A DNA stretch of 64,000 nucleotides from Pantoea vagans. GTDB lineage: Bacteria; Pseudomonadota; Gammaproteobacteria; Enterobacterales; Enterobacteriaceae. The stretch covers positions 1,302,001-1,366,000 of the forward strand of contig NZ_CP038853.1 of NCBI RefSeq assembly GCF_004792415.1, read 5' to 3'. Positions 49,741 to 60,550 of this stretch are shown one piece after another; position 1 is the stretch's first letter; every line of letters begins with the position of its first letter. The notes beneath the pieces are model-generated. The model had not been told where the DNA came from. It saw nothing but the letters and a program-made list of their open reading frames with translations, and searched no databases. A program made the position numbers and the translations under genes.

Positions 49741-49756
49741 TGTGACGCAATTCACG
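49741..49756. promoter_or_regulatory. CRP site of galS
   Basis: TGTGACGCAATTCACG matches TGTGA-N6-TCACA with one mismatch. Its centre lies about 41.5 nt before the predicted start downstream of a CAGAAT -10 (49778-49783), a class II geometry. Confidence 0.75.
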
Positions 49757-49838
49757 CTGTACGCCTCCTGCCCCTGACAGAATAGCGCCGGTGTTCAACC
49801 CGGCGTGATGCCCTATTTTTCCTTTCTGGAACTGCTGC

Positions 49839-50879
49839 ATGATAACTATTCGTGATGTTGCCCGTCAGGCTGGCGTGTCAGTGGCGACCGTGTCGCGCGT
49901 TCTCAATCAGAGCAACGCCGTGACCTCTGACACCCGCGACGCCGTGTTGCAGGCGGTTGAGGCGCTGGGCTATCGCCCCAACGCCAACGCCCAGGCGCTG
50001 GCGACGCAGGTCAGCGATACGATCGGGGTGGTGGTGATGGATGTCTCAGATCCCTTCTTCGGGGCGCTGGTTAAAGCAGTGGATACCGTGGCGCAGCGCG
50101 TGCACAAGCATGTGTTAATCAGCAACTCCTGGCATCAGGAAGAGAAAGAGCGTCATGCTATCGAGGTGCTGATCCGGCAGCGCTGCAGCGCCCTGGTGGT
50201 TCACGCGAAAACGCTGCCGGACGCGGAGCTAGCGGACTTTATGCAGCACGTGCCTGGCATGGTGGTGATTAACCGCATCGTCCCAGGATTCGAACACCGC
50301 AGCGTCAGTCTGGATAACGTCACCGGGGCGCTGATGGCCTCAAGAACCCTGTTGCAACAGGGGCATAGCCGCATTGGCTATCTCTGCTCCAGCCATCCCA
50401 TCGAGGATGTCGCGCAGCGCCGTGAAGGGTGGATGCAGGCGATGGCAGAGCAGGGCATCCGGCCGCAGGAGAGCTGGATTGCCAGCGCAGAGCCAGATAT
50501 GCAGGGGGGCGAAGCGGCGATGGTGGAGCTGCTGGGGCGTAACCTCAACCTGACTGCGGTGTTTGCCTATAACGACGGCATGGCAGCTGGTGCCCTCACT
50601 GCGCTGAAAGACAACGGCATCCAGGTGCCACAGCATTTTTCTGTCATTGGCTTTGATGACATTCCGATTTCACGGTACACCGATCCGCAGTTAACCACTG
50701 TGCGCTATCCCATTGTATCTATGGCAAAAATCGCCACTGAGCTGGCACTGCAGGGTGCAGCGGGACTGCTTGATGACACCGCAACTCACATCTTTATGCC
50801 AACCCTGGTGCGGCGTCATTCGGTGGCGCAGCGGCAAAATGTGGAGTCCGTCACTAATTCAGGGGATTCAGGCATGTAA
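49839..50879 (+). CDS. galS: mgl regulon repressor GalS
   Basis: GalS is the galactose isorepressor controlling mglBAC and itself. The 346-residue LacI-family protein (E. coli 346) begins [23 protein letters not shown], an HTH plus hinge, and has a periplasmic-binding-like sugar domain with FGALVKAVD and the [19 protein letters not shown] signature. An operator for it overlaps its own stop codon and belongs to the mgl promoter. Confidence 0.95.
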   Translation: MITIRDVARQAGVSVATVSRVLNQSNAVTSDTRDAVLQAVEALGYRPNANAQALATQVSDTIGVVVMDVSDPFFGALVKAVDTVAQRVHKHVLISNSWHQEEKERHAIEVLIRQRCSALVVHAKTLPDAELADFMQHVPGMVVINRIVPGFEHRSVSLDNVTGALMASRTLLQQGHSRIGYLCSSHPIEDVAQRREGWMQAMAEQGIRPQESWIASAEPDMQGGEAAMVELLGRNLNLTAVFAYNDGMAAGALTALKDNGIQVPQHFSVIGFDDIPISRYTDPQLTTVRYPIVSMAKIATELALQGAAGLLDDTATHIFMPTLVRRHSVAQRQNVESVTNSGDSGM

Positions 50880-50889
50880 CCGTTTTCAA
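50874..50889. promoter_or_regulatory. GalS/GalR operator of mglBAC
   Basis: ATGTAACCGTTTTCAA differs by one base from the galS operator at 49722 and includes the galS stop codon. Its centre is 18 bp upstream of the mgl CRP-site centre. Confidence 0.8.
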
Positions 50890-50891
50890 TC

Positions 50892-50934
50892 TGTGATTGT
50901 ATTCACAGTTAATTAACATTGCCCTCACTATGAT
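50892..50934 (+). promoter_or_regulatory. mglBAC promoter with CRP site
   Basis: TGTGATTGTATTCACA (50892-50907) is a perfect CRP palindrome. TATGAT at 50929-50934 is a good -10. If transcription starts near 50941, the CRP site is centred at -41.5. The predicted leader is about 250 nt long and holds no other gene. Confidence 0.85.
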
Positions 50935-51188
50935 GGCAGCGTCTTACCGGACTGAAACATTATGTAACGCCAGTGTAACGGCATCAGTTGTGGTCTCAGT
51001 AGCCGGTTAAAGGGTTTAACCCCTCTTCATGGAAGCGTTGTGGCACAGGGAAGTCAGGTTTTAGACGGCGTTTAACGGCTTAACATCTTCATTATGTTAG
51101 CCAGCGCGCCGATCTGTTTTACCGATTGCGCTCCCGCACGCTTGGCGGAAGCGCTAAAAAGACCCTGCATAATAAAACCGGAGATACC

Positions 51189-52184
51189 ATGAATAAGAAG
51201 GTTTTCACGCTTACAGCACTGGTTGCCAGCATGATGTTTGGTGCAACCGCTCACGCAGCTGACACCCGTATCGGCGTGACCATTTACAAATATGATGACA
51301 ACTTCATGTCAATGGTGCGCAAAGACATCGAGAAAGAAGCGAAAGCGATCGGTGGCGTACAGCTGCTGATGAATGACTCGCAGAACGACCAGTCCAAACA
51401 GAACGATCAGGTTGACGTGCTGATGGCAAAAGGCGTGAAAGCGCTGGCGATTAACCTGGTTGACCCGGCTGCCGCTGCCGTCATCGTAGACAAAGCGCGT
51501 GCCAACGAAGTGCCGGTTGTCTTCTTCAACAAAGAACCCAACGCCAAAGTGCTTGCCGGTTATGACAAAGCTTACTATGTCGGCACCGACTCCAAAGAGT
51601 CTGGCATCATTCAGGGTCAGCTGATCGAGAAGCACTGGAAAGCGACTCCAGCCTGGGATCTGAACAAAGATGGCACCATTCAGTTCGTCCTGCTGAAAGG
51701 CGAGCCGGGCCATCCGGATGCTGAAGCCCGTACTAAATATGTCATCGACACGCTGAACAAAGATGGTCTGAAGACGCAGCAGTTAGCGATGGATACGGCG
51801 ATGTGGGACACCGCACAGGCCAAAGATAAGATGGATGCGTGGCTGTCAGGCCCGAACGCCAAGAAAATTGAAGTCGTGATTGCCAACAACGATGCGATGG
51901 CGATGGGTGCCGTTGAAGCGCTGAAAGCGCACAACATGACCTCCATTCCGGTCTTCGGTGTCGATGCCCTGCCTGAAGCGCTGGCGCTGGTGAAATCCGG
52001 TGCGCTGGCTGGTACCGTGCTGAACGATGCGGAAAACCAGGCGAAAGCGACGCTGGATATTGCCAACAACCTGGCGAACGGCAAAGCGGCAACCGACGGA
52101 ACGAACTTCAAGATGGTCGATAAGATCGTCCGCGTTCCTTACGTTCCGGTTGATAAAGAAAATCTGTCTCAGTTCTCGAAATAA
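51189..52184 (+). CDS. mglB: Galactose/glucose-binding periplasmic protein
   Basis: MglB binds beta-D-galactose and glucose for transport and Trg-dependent chemotaxis. The 331-residue protein (E. coli 332) has signal peptide residues 1-23 (ending AHA before ADTRIGVT), the calcium loop DLNKDGTIQ and sugar contacts such as [14 protein letters not shown] and FGVDALPEA. The ATG at 51189 follows GAGATACC. A terminator-like hairpin after it probably reduces transcription into mglA. Confidence 0.97.
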   Translation: MNKKVFTLTALVASMMFGATAHAADTRIGVTIYKYDDNFMSMVRKDIEKEAKAIGGVQLLMNDSQNDQSKQNDQVDVLMAKGVKALAINLVDPAAAAVIVDKARANEVPVVFFNKEPNAKVLAGYDKAYYVGTDSKESGIIQGQLIEKHWKATPAWDLNKDGTIQFVLLKGEPGHPDAEARTKYVIDTLNKDGLKTQQLAMDTAMWDTAQAKDKMDAWLSGPNAKKIEVVIANNDAMAMGAVEALKAHNMTSIPVFGVDALPEALALVKSGALAGTVLNDAENQAKATLDIANNLANGKAATDGTNFKMVDKIVRVPYVPVDKENLSQFSK

Positions 52185-52195
52185 GATTGATTACG

Positions 52196-52221
52196 GGCGC
52201 GACCGCTGTCGCGCCTTTTTT
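52196..52221 (+). terminator. Attenuating hairpin between mglB and mglA
   Basis: GGCGCGAC-CGCT-GTCGCGCC is followed by six T. Inside the operon it should give partial termination and stabilise mglB mRNA, which fits the need for excess binding protein. Confidence 0.85.
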
Positions 52222-52252
52222 ATGTCACCACCGTTTTTTAGCCAGGTAAAAT

Positions 52253-53773
52253 ATGGCCAGTGATAACACGACCGCGCAGCGAGAATATTTGCTGGAAATG
52301 ACGAATGTTTCAAAATCATTTCCCGGCGTAAAAGCGTTAGATAATGTGAATTTAAAAGTGCGGCCTCACTCTGTTCATGCATTAATGGGCGAGAACGGTG
52401 CCGGGAAATCCACCTTATTAAAATGCCTGTTTGGTATTTATAAAAAAGATACCGGCAGTATCCTGTTTCAGGGTAAAGAGATCGACTATAAAAGCTCCAA
52501 AGAGGCGCTGGAAAATGGCGTGTCGATGGTGCATCAGGAATTAAACCTGGTTCTGCAGCGTACCGTGATGGACAACATGTGGCTGGGGCGTTATCCGCGC
52601 AAAGGCTTCTTTGTCGATCAGGATAAAATGTACCAGGATACCAAAGCGATTTTTGACGAGCTGGATATCGATATCGATCCGCGCGACAAAGTTGCCAATC
52701 TCTCTGTATCACAGATGCAGATGATTGAAATTGCCAAAGCGTTCTCCTACGACGCGAAAATTGTGATTATGGATGAGCCGACTTCTTCGTTAACCGAAAA
52801 AGAGGTGAATCACCTGTTCACGATTATTCGTAAGCTGAAAGATCGCGGCTGCGGTATTGTTTATATTTCGCACAAGATGGAAGAGATTTTCCAGCTGTGT
52901 GATGAGATCACGATTCTGCGTGATGGTCAGTGGATTACCTCTCAGCCGCTGGAAGGGCTGGATATGGATAAGATCATCGCCATGATGGTCGGCCGTTCAC
53001 TGAACCAGCGTTTCCCTGACCGTACCAACGTGCCAGGCGAGACGATTCTTGAGGTGCGTAATCTGACGTCACTGCGTCAGCCATCGATTCGCGACATCTC
53101 ATTTGATCTGCGTAAAGGGGAGATACTCGGCATTGCCGGGCTGGTGGGCGCTAAACGTACCGATATCGTCGAAACGCTGTTTGGCATTCGCGAGAAATCG
53201 GGCGGCACCATTAAACTGCATGGCAAACCGATTAATAATCACAGCGCCAATGAAGCGATTAACCACGGTTTTGCGCTGGTGACTGAAGAGCGTCGTTCGA
53301 CTGGTATTTATGCTTACCTGGATATTGGTTTTAACTCACTTATTTCCAATATTAAAAAATATAAAAACAGTATGGGACTGCTGGATAATAAACGCATGAA
53401 GAGTGACACCCAATGGGTTATCGATTCAATGCGCGTAAAAACGCCAGGTCATCATACACAAATTGGTTCGCTTTCGGGCGGTAACCAGCAAAAAGTGATT
53501 ATTGGCCGCTGGTTATTGACCCAGCCTGAAATCCTGATGCTTGATGAACCAACTCGCGGTATTGATGTTGGTGCGAAATTCGAAATTTACCAGCTGATTG
53601 CTGAGCTGGCGAAAAGAGAAAAGGGCATCATTATTATCTCCTCCGAAATGCCGGAGCTGTTAGGCATTACCGATCGTATTCTGGTAATGAGTAATGGTCT
53701 GGTAGCAGGCATAGTTGATACCAAAACGACCACGCAGAACGAAATATTGCGTTTAGCGTCATTACACCTTTAA
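52253..53773 (+). CDS. mglA: Galactose ABC importer ATPase MglA
   Basis: This 506-residue (E. coli 506) fused double ATPase has Walker [10 protein letters not shown] in domain 1 and the degenerate GLVGAKRTD in domain 2, which is normal for MglA. Signatures are LSVSQMQM and LSGGNQQK, with DEPT Walker B motifs in both halves. It sits between mglB and mglC with 20 nt before mglC. Confidence 0.96.
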   Translation: MASDNTTAQREYLLEMTNVSKSFPGVKALDNVNLKVRPHSVHALMGENGAGKSTLLKCLFGIYKKDTGSILFQGKEIDYKSSKEALENGVSMVHQELNLVLQRTVMDNMWLGRYPRKGFFVDQDKMYQDTKAIFDELDIDIDPRDKVANLSVSQMQMIEIAKAFSYDAKIVIMDEPTSSLTEKEVNHLFTIIRKLKDRGCGIVYISHKMEEIFQLCDEITILRDGQWITSQPLEGLDMDKIIAMMVGRSLNQRFPDRTNVPGETILEVRNLTSLRQPSIRDISFDLRKGEILGIAGLVGAKRTDIVETLFGIREKSGGTIKLHGKPINNHSANEAINHGFALVTEERRSTGIYAYLDIGFNSLISNIKKYKNSMGLLDNKRMKSDTQWVIDSMRVKTPGHHTQIGSLSGGNQQKVIIGRWLLTQPEILMLDEPTRGIDVGAKFEIYQLIAELAKREKGIIIISSEMPELLGITDRILVMSNGLVAGIVDTKTTTQNEILRLASLHL

Positions 53774-53792
53774 TGAAGCAAGGGCTGTTAAC

Positions 53793-54803
53793 ATGAAAGC
53801 GACTACAAAAAAGAATGCGCTAACCTGGTTAAAAGAGGGCGGCATTTATGTCGTTCTGCTGGTATTGCTGGCTATTATTATTTTCCAGGACCCGACATTT
53901 TTAAGTTTGATGAACCTGAGTAATATTCTGACCCAATCTTCGGTGCGCATTATTATTGCACTGGGTGTGGCGGGTCTGATTGTGACCCAGGGTACTGACC
54001 TGTCAGCCGGACGTCAGGTTGGCTTAGCGGCGGTCGTTGCCGCAACGCTGTTGCAGGCGATGGATAACGCGAACAAGGTCTTCCCGACACTGGATACCGT
54101 GCCGATTCCACTGGTTATCCTGACCGTGTGCATCATCGGCGGTGTGATTGGTCTGGTCAACGGTGTGATTATTGCTTACCTGAAGGTAACGCCGTTTATC
54201 ACCACGCTGGGCACCATGATTATCGTTTATGGTATCAACTCACTGTATTACGACTTTGTGGGTGCCTCACCGATTGCCGGTTTTGATGCAGGGTTCTCGA
54301 AATTTACCCAGGGCTTCTTACGCTTTGGTGATTTTAAACTCTCGTTCATCACTTTCTACGCCGTGATTGCCATTATTTTCGTCTGGGTGCTGTGGAACAA
54401 AACCCGCTTCGGCAAAAACATTTTTGCTATCGGCGGTAACCCTGAAGCGGCGAAAGTGTCAGGCGTGAACGTTCCGATGAACCTGATCATGATTTATGCC
54501 CTGTCAGGTGTGTTCTACGCCTTCGGCGGGATGCTGGAAGCGGGTCGTATCGGTTCGGCGACTAACAACCTCGGCTTTATGTATGAGCTGGATGCCATTG
54601 CGGCCTGTGTGGTCGGCGGCGTCTCCTTCGCCGGTGGTGTGGGTAGCGTGGCGGGCGTCGTGACCGGTGTACTCATCTTCACCGTTATCAACTACGGTCT
54701 GACCTATATCGGCGTTAACCCTTACTGGCAGTACATCATTAAAGGCGGCATCATCATTTTCGCCGTTGCGCTGGATTCTCTGAAATATTCTCGTAAGAAG
54801 TAA
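53793..54803 (+). CDS. mglC: Galactose ABC importer permease MglC
   Basis: This 336-residue inner membrane permease (E. coli 336) of the RbsC family has about ten helices; GVNPYWQYIIKGGIIIFAVALDSLKY is the conserved C-terminal segment. It ends the operon, with a strong terminator 22 nt after the stop. E. coli yeiT, yeiA and yeiS, downstream there, are missing and replaced by repeats R4-R6. Confidence 0.96.
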   Translation: MKATTKKNALTWLKEGGIYVVLLVLLAIIIFQDPTFLSLMNLSNILTQSSVRIIIALGVAGLIVTQGTDLSAGRQVGLAAVVAATLLQAMDNANKVFPTLDTVPIPLVILTVCIIGGVIGLVNGVIIAYLKVTPFITTLGTMIIVYGINSLYYDFVGASPIAGFDAGFSKFTQGFLRFGDFKLSFITFYAVIAIIFVWVLWNKTRFGKNIFAIGGNPEAAKVSGVNVPMNLIMIYALSGVFYAFGGMLEAGRIGSATNNLGFMYELDAIAACVVGGVSFAGGVGSVAGVVTGVLIFTVINYGLTYIGVNPYWQYIIKGGIIIFAVALDSLKYSRKK

Positions 54804-54824
54804 GACTGATTCAACGCTAAGGAA

Positions 54825-54847
54825 GCGACCTTCGGGTCGCTTTTTTT
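54825..54847 (+). terminator. Terminator of mglBAC
   Basis: GCGACC-TTCG-GGTCGC with a UUCG tetraloop is followed by seven T. Confidence 0.93.
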
Positions 54848-55078
54848 ATGGGGGTAATGCTGGGGTCGTCGCTTTAAGATGGAGTATGCGAAGGGAACAC
54901 GGTCAGATTGGAAAGACGCAAAATCTGTTATCCGTTACATGCCCGGCCTATAACATCCTTAGCGTAGGGAGCTTTTAATGGGGTAAGTGCTGGAGTTGCT
55001 GCTTTGATACGGAGTATGCGAAGGGAACACGGTCAGATCGGAAAGACGCAAAAGCCGCCATCCATGGCACGCTCGGCC
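54848..55078. repeat. 130-bp direct duplication
   Basis: About 100 bp starting near 54848 recurs 130 bp later (for example 54881 GGAGTATGCGAAGGGAACAC equals 55011 GGAGTATGCGAAGGGAACAC), diverged in the first part and after the GACGCAAAA block. It duplicates one arm of a subfamily B repeat and its flank. Confidence 0.75.
54893..54945 (-). repeat. Degraded structured repeat, copy R4 (subfamily B)
   Basis: Only the 3' arm (minus strand TTTTGCGTCTTTCCAATC, then TGACCGTGTTCCC) and a decayed second hairpin remain. The remaining loop still contains ACGGA. The first hairpin and the partner arm are not recognisable. Confidence 0.65.
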
Positions 55079-55125
55079 CGCGCCGTCCCTGGCGCGGGAC
55101 GCTTTCCTCTTCTGACCATGTTCCC
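55023..55125 (-). repeat. Structured hairpin repeat, copy R5 (subfamily B)
   Basis: On the minus strand, arms GGGAACATGGTCAGA and TCTGACCGTGTTCCC make 15 continuous pairs with one G-U, then GGAAAG/CTTTCC. Hairpin 1 is CCCGCGCC-AGGGAC-GGCGCGGG and hairpin 2 is GCC-ATGGAT-GGC, with GGA cores 22 nt apart. The orientation is sense for sanA transcripts running leftward. Confidence 0.87.
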
Positions 55126-55242
55126 TGCGCTTCAGGCTTATTTAATGCTGTTAGATTCGCCCTGATTCAGACTTATAAGCTGTCTGCTTGAAGATCGCAG
55201 CGGAGTGGCCTTCTGTCAAACGGCGACAAAACTTAAAGCGAT

Positions 55243-55344
55243 GGGAGCATACGCCTGTAGCAAAGCATCGCGGGCCATGGATGGCCCGCGCTGAGCATGC
55301 CAGGGATGGCATCTTTTGCGTCTTTGCGAAAGGCGTATGCTCCC
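55243..55344 (+). repeat. Structured hairpin repeat, copy R6 (subfamily A)
   Basis: Arms GGGAGCATACGCC and GGCGTATGCTCCC pair perfectly, then GCAAAG/CTTTGC. Hairpins are GCGGGCC-ATGGAT-GGCCCGC and ATGCC-AGGGAT-GGCAT, with GGA cores 22 nt apart. It is very similar to R2 and lies between mglC and sanA in mglC sense. Confidence 0.88.
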
Positions 55345-55413
55345 TGAGCCCTGCACGTTACCACCAGCCCTCATCACAGCAGTAACAAGCTAAAAGAAAC
55401 CGTAGCGCGTCAG

Positions 55414-56151
<738 letters not shown>

Positions 56152-56268
56152 TCAGAATGTTGAGATGGGACAAGGCTACTTGAGCAGCCGCAGCGAAGCA
56201 AGTTACTGCCGGCTGGCTGTACTCTTTTTGAACACTGCCGGATCAAGGGCGATCCGGCAGCGGGAAGA

Positions 56269-57966
56269 TTAAATCGAGGTACGACGATAGTGACGATACT
56301 GCGGCAGCCAGAAGTTGTTGGCGATAGCCTGTGACAGCACATCTTCTGAGGTCACCACGGCGACACCGGCCAGCTGAGCGGCTTTACCCACTTCCATCGC
56401 AATGATTTTCGACACGCCCTGAATATCTTTAATCTCAGGCAGCACCGGGCCTTCGCCTTCGTTTACCAGCGGAGAGCAGTCGGCGAGCGCGCGGCTGGCG
56501 GTCATCAGCATCGTATCGGTAACACGGCTGGCACCTGCGGCAATCACACCCAGACCAATGCCTGGGAAGATGTAGGAGTTGTTGCACTGCGCAATCGGGT
56601 AAGTTTTACCGTTCCAGCTCACCGGCGAGAACGGGCTGCCGGTTGCGACCAGCGCAGCACCGTCAGTCCAGGCGATAATATCGGCTGGCGTCGCTTCCAC
56701 GCGTGATGTCGGGTTCGACAGTGGCATTACGATAGGGCGCTTACAGTGCTTGTGCATCTCGCGGATGATCTCTTCGGTGAACAGACCCGGCTGGCCGGAA
56801 ACACCAATCAGAATATCGGGCTGCGCATTACGCACCACATCCAGCAGCGAGATTGCATCATTGGTCACATCCCAGTGCTGCAGGCTTTCGCTCTTCTGCA
56901 CCAGCTTGCTCTGGAAATCGAGCAGGTTAGGCAGTTTGTCCGTCAGCAGACCAAAGCGATCCACCATCATCACCCGGCCACGGGCTTCCGCGTCGCTCAG
57001 CCCTTCTGATTTCATCTGCGCGATGATCTGTTCAGCGATACCACAACCCGCGGAACCGGCACCCAGGAACACCACTTTCTGCTCGCACAGGCGGCTACCG
57101 GCTGCGCGGCTGGCGGCAATCAGCGTGCCGACAGTAACGGCGGCGGTGCCCTGAATATCATCGTTAAAGCAGCAGACTTCATCGCGATAGCGGTTCAGCA
57201 GCGGCATGGCGTTCTTCTGGGCAAAATCTTCAAACTGCAACAGTACTTTCGGCCAGCGGCGCTTAACGGCCTGAATAAATTCGTTCACGAACTCGTCATA
57301 CTCTTCGCCAGTAATGCGCGGATGACGCCAGCCCATATAGAGCGGATCGTTCAGCAACTGCTGATTATTGGTGCCGACATCCAGCACCACCGGCAGGGTG
57401 TAAGCCGGGCTGATGCCTCCACAGGCGGTATAGAGTGACAGCTTACCAATCGGGATACCCATCCCACCGATGCCCTGATCGCCCAGGCCCAGGATGCGCT
57501 CGCCATCGGTCACCACAATCACCTTCACATTCTGCTTGGTGGCGTTTTGCAGCATATCTTCGATGCGGTCGCGGTTAGGGTAGGAGATGAACACGCCACG
57601 CGCACGACGGTAGATTTCAGAGAAGTGTTCGCAGGCTGCGCCGACGGTGGGCGTATAGATGATGGGCATCATCTCTTCAAGATGGTTATCCAGCAGGCGG
57701 TAGAACAGCGTTTCGTTAGTGTCCTGGATGTTACGCAGGTAGACATGCTTATCGTTATTGTTTTTGAAGTCCTGGAACTGACGCCAGGCACGCTGCGCCT
57801 GCTCTTCAATCGATTCCACCGCTTCTGGCAGCAGACCGTTGAGGTTAAATTCGTTACGTTCTTCGATGCTAAAGGCGCTGCCTTTGTTCAGCAGGGGAAA
57901 TTCCAGCAAAATCGGGCCAGCATAAGGAATGTACAGCGGGCGTTTACTTTCGTAGTCGAGTTCCAT
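56269..57966 (-). CDS. maeA: NAD-dependent malic enzyme
   Basis: MaeA converts malate to pyruvate and CO2 with NAD+. The 565-residue protein (E. coli 565) has the family signature [32 protein letters not shown], and the nucleotide fold [17 protein letters not shown]. In E. coli the gene lies elsewhere, so its place between sanA and cdd is a lineage-specific arrangement. A run of 135 nt separates it from sanA. Confidence 0.95.
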   Translation of the reverse strand: MELDYESKRPLYIPYAGPILLEFPLLNKGSAFSIEERNEFNLNGLLPEAVESIEEQAQRAWRQFQDFKNNNDKHVYLRNIQDTNETLFYRLLDNHLEEMMPIIYTPTVGAACEHFSEIYRRARGVFISYPNRDRIEDMLQNATKQNVKVIVVTDGERILGLGDQGIGGMGIPIGKLSLYTACGGISPAYTLPVVLDVGTNNQQLLNDPLYMGWRHPRITGEEYDEFVNEFIQAVKRRWPKVLLQFEDFAQKNAMPLLNRYRDEVCCFNDDIQGTAAVTVGTLIAASRAAGSRLCEQKVVFLGAGSAGCGIAEQIIAQMKSEGLSDAEARGRVMMVDRFGLLTDKLPNLLDFQSKLVQKSESLQHWDVTNDAISLLDVVRNAQPDILIGVSGQPGLFTEEIIREMHKHCKRPIVMPLSNPTSRVEATPADIIAWTDGAALVATGSPFSPVSWNGKTYPIAQCNNSYIFPGIGLGVIAAGASRVTDTMLMTASRALADCSPLVNEGEGPVLPEIKDIQGVSKIIAMEVGKAAQLAGVAVVTSEDVLSQAIANNFWLPQYRHYRRTSI

Positions 57967-58235
57967 GCGGTAATGCTCCGGTTGCAGTGTTGTCTGGCGT
58001 CACGCCGGAAAGGTAGCGCCAGTTTTCTCACCCGTTATAGCTCAGACTGCAGGTTCGGCAGCGGCAGGGTAACCGCTGCAGAAACAGTCACGACCGTGCT
58101 GCTATCCTGCAACCTGAATTATTCAGAGTAATTTGTAATGACGTGAATTCTGGCGCCAGATCCTATGAAATTTCCCACAGAAGTACAGCGTTTGTTAATA
58201 AAAGCTCACAAAACTGTGGCCTCTCTGACAGCGGG

Positions 58236-59126
58236 TTATGCTTTGTTCAGCGTCACCTGCAGCAGCTCACCGCAACCAAATGTCTCAAGCGTCGCCTGCG
58301 TGGCGGCGAACTGGCTTAACGTGGCATTTTCTACTTCAGCTAAAACCGCTTTTTTTATCTGACGAACATCGCCGCCCTGCATGTTCAGCAGGACCAGTGC
58401 CGCCTGAAGCGGTGGGAAGCTCGGGTTAAACGCGGCATTTTCCGCATAACGACCAGCCACAATCCTGCCATCCGCGGTCAGCAGCGCAACACCGGCGTGT
58501 GACTGGCTGTAGGGCGCGTGGCTGGCATTGGCGGCGGCAACTGCAGCCTGCACCAGCTCATCGCCTTCGGCCACATAGCCGTGATCGACTTCGTCCATCA
58601 GGAAGGTGGTGATGTTGAGATCGCGCGGGCCAAACGCATCCGGCAGATAATCGGCCAGAGTGCTGGTGGCACGCTGCGGCAGGCTGATGCGAATGCTGGT
58701 GCCGCTGTTCAGCTCGTTCATAAACTGACGGCAGTGACCGCACGGCGTGTAATTAACGGTGATGGTCTCAAGCTGGCGCTCACCGCGCAGCCATGCATGG
58801 GTAATGGCGCTCTGCTCAGCGTGAACCGTCTGCTGCATCGGGGTGCCGACAAATTCCATATTAGCGCCGAAGTACCAGTTGCCGCTGACGCCACGGGCAA
58901 TCGCCCCGACGTTGAAATGCGACACCGTCGCTACCGCGCAGGACGCCGCCAGCGGCAACAGCGCCAGCGCCAGCGCATCGGCATTCATCTGCGTCTGTTG
59001 CTGCAGTGCGGCGACCTGGTCGGCGCTGAGTACCGCGTGGAAGTCAGGATCGTCCAGCAGGGGAGCGATTGCAGTTTGCAGCGTTGACGGCAGTGCCTCA
59101 AAAGCAGAGAGGAAACGGGAATGCAT
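58236..59126 (-). CDS. cdd: Cytidine deaminase
   Basis: Cdd deaminates cytidine and deoxycytidine. The 296-residue homodimer-type enzyme (E. coli 294) has the catalytic zinc site with VHAEQSA (His ligand, Glu proton shuttle) and PCGHCRQF (two Cys ligands) plus a decayed C-terminal second core domain. It follows yohK by 120 nt. The gap holds CRP- and CytR-like elements. Confidence 0.95.
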   Translation of the reverse strand: MHSRFLSAFEALPSTLQTAIAPLLDDPDFHAVLSADQVAALQQQTQMNADALALALLPLAASCAVATVSHFNVGAIARGVSGNWYFGANMEFVGTPMQQTVHAEQSAITHAWLRGERQLETITVNYTPCGHCRQFMNELNSGTSIRISLPQRATSTLADYLPDAFGPRDLNITTFLMDEVDHGYVAEGDELVQAAVAAANASHAPYSQSHAGVALLTADGRIVAGRYAENAAFNPSFPPLQAALVLLNMQGGDVRQIKKAVLAEVENATLSQFAATQATLETFGCGELLQVTLNKA

Positions 59127-59175
59127 GTGAGCCTCATTAAATTCAGCAGGGCGATGTGCCAGTCACCGGTTTATA

Positions 59176-59216
59176 TGTGATCCACATCGCTCTGACAATG
59201 TAACCTGTGTTGCATG
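59176..59216 (-). promoter_or_regulatory. Candidate CRP/CytR control region of cdd
   Basis: On the minus strand AGCGATGTGGATCACA keeps one perfect and one weak CRP half-site (59176-59191). GTTGCATG (59209-59216, plus strand) resembles the CytR octamer GTTGCATT. E. coli cdd is controlled by both proteins. An 8-bp TTTGCGAG/CTCGCAAA hairpin lies beside it at 59228-59247. Confidence 0.4.
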
Positions 59217-59246
59217 TTTCAACTTTGCGAGATCTCTCGCAAACTT

Positions 59247-59939
59247 TCAGCCAAACCAGTGCATCAGCAGCGGAAAAATAAAGGGTGCCAGCAGGGAGGT
59301 GATGATGCCGCAGATCACCAGCGCCAGTGAGCTGAATGCCCCTTCCTGATAGTCAAGTTCCGCGGCGCGCGCGGTGCCCAGCGCATGCGACGCATTGCCA
59401 ATTGCCAGTCCGCGTGCCGCTTTCGATTTCACGCCCAGCAGATTCAGCACCGTGTGTCCGAATACCGCACCCAGTACACCCGCAATCAGCACGCAGATGG
59501 CGCTGATGGCGGGAATGCCGTGCAGCGAGCCGGAGACGGCCATCGCGATGGGCGTGGTCACGGATTTAGGCACGATGGTGGCGGCAATTTCAGGCGTGGC
59601 GCCCATCCACAGGGCAATGGCGGTGCCTGAGATCATGGCGGTCAGGCTGCCGATAAAGCAGACGCCAATAATCGATTTCCAGCGGGCACGAATCTGATGC
59701 ATCTGCTCATACAGCGGCAGCGCCAGCGCGACTACAGCCGGTTGCAGCAGCTGATTAAGAATCTGGCTGCCGGCGAAATAGCGTGAGTAAGGAAGCTGCA
59801 ACAGCAGCAGGATCGGGATAATCATCGCCATCGCGACCAGCAGCGGATTAAGCAGCGAGATTTTCAGCCGTACCGCCAGCTTGCGCGCCAGAAAAAAGGC
59901 CGCCAGCGTCAGTGGCAGTGACCACCACATGTCACTCAT
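59247..59939 (-). CDS. yohK: LrgB-family membrane protein YohK
   Basis: This 230-residue protein (E. coli 231) has about seven helices and is the LrgB partner of YohJ in a CidB/LrgB-type holin-like or metabolite export pair. The start [16 protein letters not shown] overlaps the end of yohJ by 8 nt; a frame 36 codons longer lies inside yoh[26 protein letters not shown] is a conserved block. Confidence 0.93.
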   Translation of the reverse strand: MSDMWWSLPLTLAAFFLARKLAVRLKISLLNPLLVAMAMIIPILLLLQLPYSRYFAGSQILNQLLQPAVVALALPLYEQMHQIRARWKSIIGVCFIGSLTAMISGTAIALWMGATPEIAATIVPKSVTTPIAMAVSGSLHGIPAISAICVLIAGVLGAVFGHTVLNLLGVKSKAARGLAIGNASHALGTARAAELDYQEGAFSSLALVICGIITSLLAPFIFPLLMHWFG

Positions 59940-60324
59940 CGGCTGACTCTCCGGCTGGACGGCGGCTGTGAAGCTGGTGGGCGCTGACGCCGACAATAGA
60001 GAGCACCAGGAAAGTACTGACCACACAGGAGACAACAATCGGGCCAAACTGTGCGGTGAGGATATCGGTGTAGCTCATCACCCCGACGCTGATCGGCACA
60101 AACAGCAGCGCCATATAGCGAATCAGCAGATGACAGCCCGGTTTTACCCAACTGACCGGCAGGATTTGCGACGCCAGCAGGGCGAACAGAATGAGCATTC
60201 CCAGGATGCTGCCAGGCAGCTTAATGGGCAGCAGCGAAGCGATGCCGATGCCAGCGTATAAGCAGAGATAAATGATGATAAAGGCGCGAAGATATTGTCC
60301 GCAGACAGACAGCACGGTGAGCAT
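59932..60324 (-). CDS. yohJ: LrgA-family membrane protein YohJ
   Basis: This 130-residue protein (E. coli 132) has four helices and the LrgA signature [19 protein letters not shown]. It is the first gene of yohJK, with ribosome site CAGGAG. The order yohJ-yohK-cdd is as in E. coli. Confidence 0.93.
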   Translation of the reverse strand: MLTVLSVCGQYLRAFIIIYLCLYAGIGIASLLPIKLPGSILGMLILFALLASQILPVSWVKPGCHLLIRYMALLFVPISVGVMSYTDILTAQFGPIVVSCVVSTFLVLSIVGVSAHQLHSRRPAGESADE

Positions 60325-60550
60325 GGCAGGCTCCTGTTTTCACTGAGCTTCATCATACGCATTAACCGCTTAGCGTGCTAGCGATCACATTTATGCCGCG
60401 GAGTAGCAGCAACGGGCAAAGCGTTTCAGCAGAAGGAAGCGGGGCAGTAGCGGTGAGAATGCGAAGGGGAAAATAACCCTTCGCGCCAGCGATACGGCGC
60501 GAAGGGTTCAGAACGGCACTGCGCTTAACCTGTTAAGCGTCGGCAGGCGA

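Noticed and set aside
54848..55344. CRISPR-like spacing of repeats
   Set aside because: The units are about 100 bp, palindromic and divergent, with no short identical direct repeats, spacers or cas genes.
58165..58362. Short plus-strand frame with a vague CinA/PncC-like start ([15 protein letters not shown])
   Set aside because: Resemblance covers only about 25 residues, the ribosome site is poor, and the frame then runs antisense into cdd. At most a remnant.
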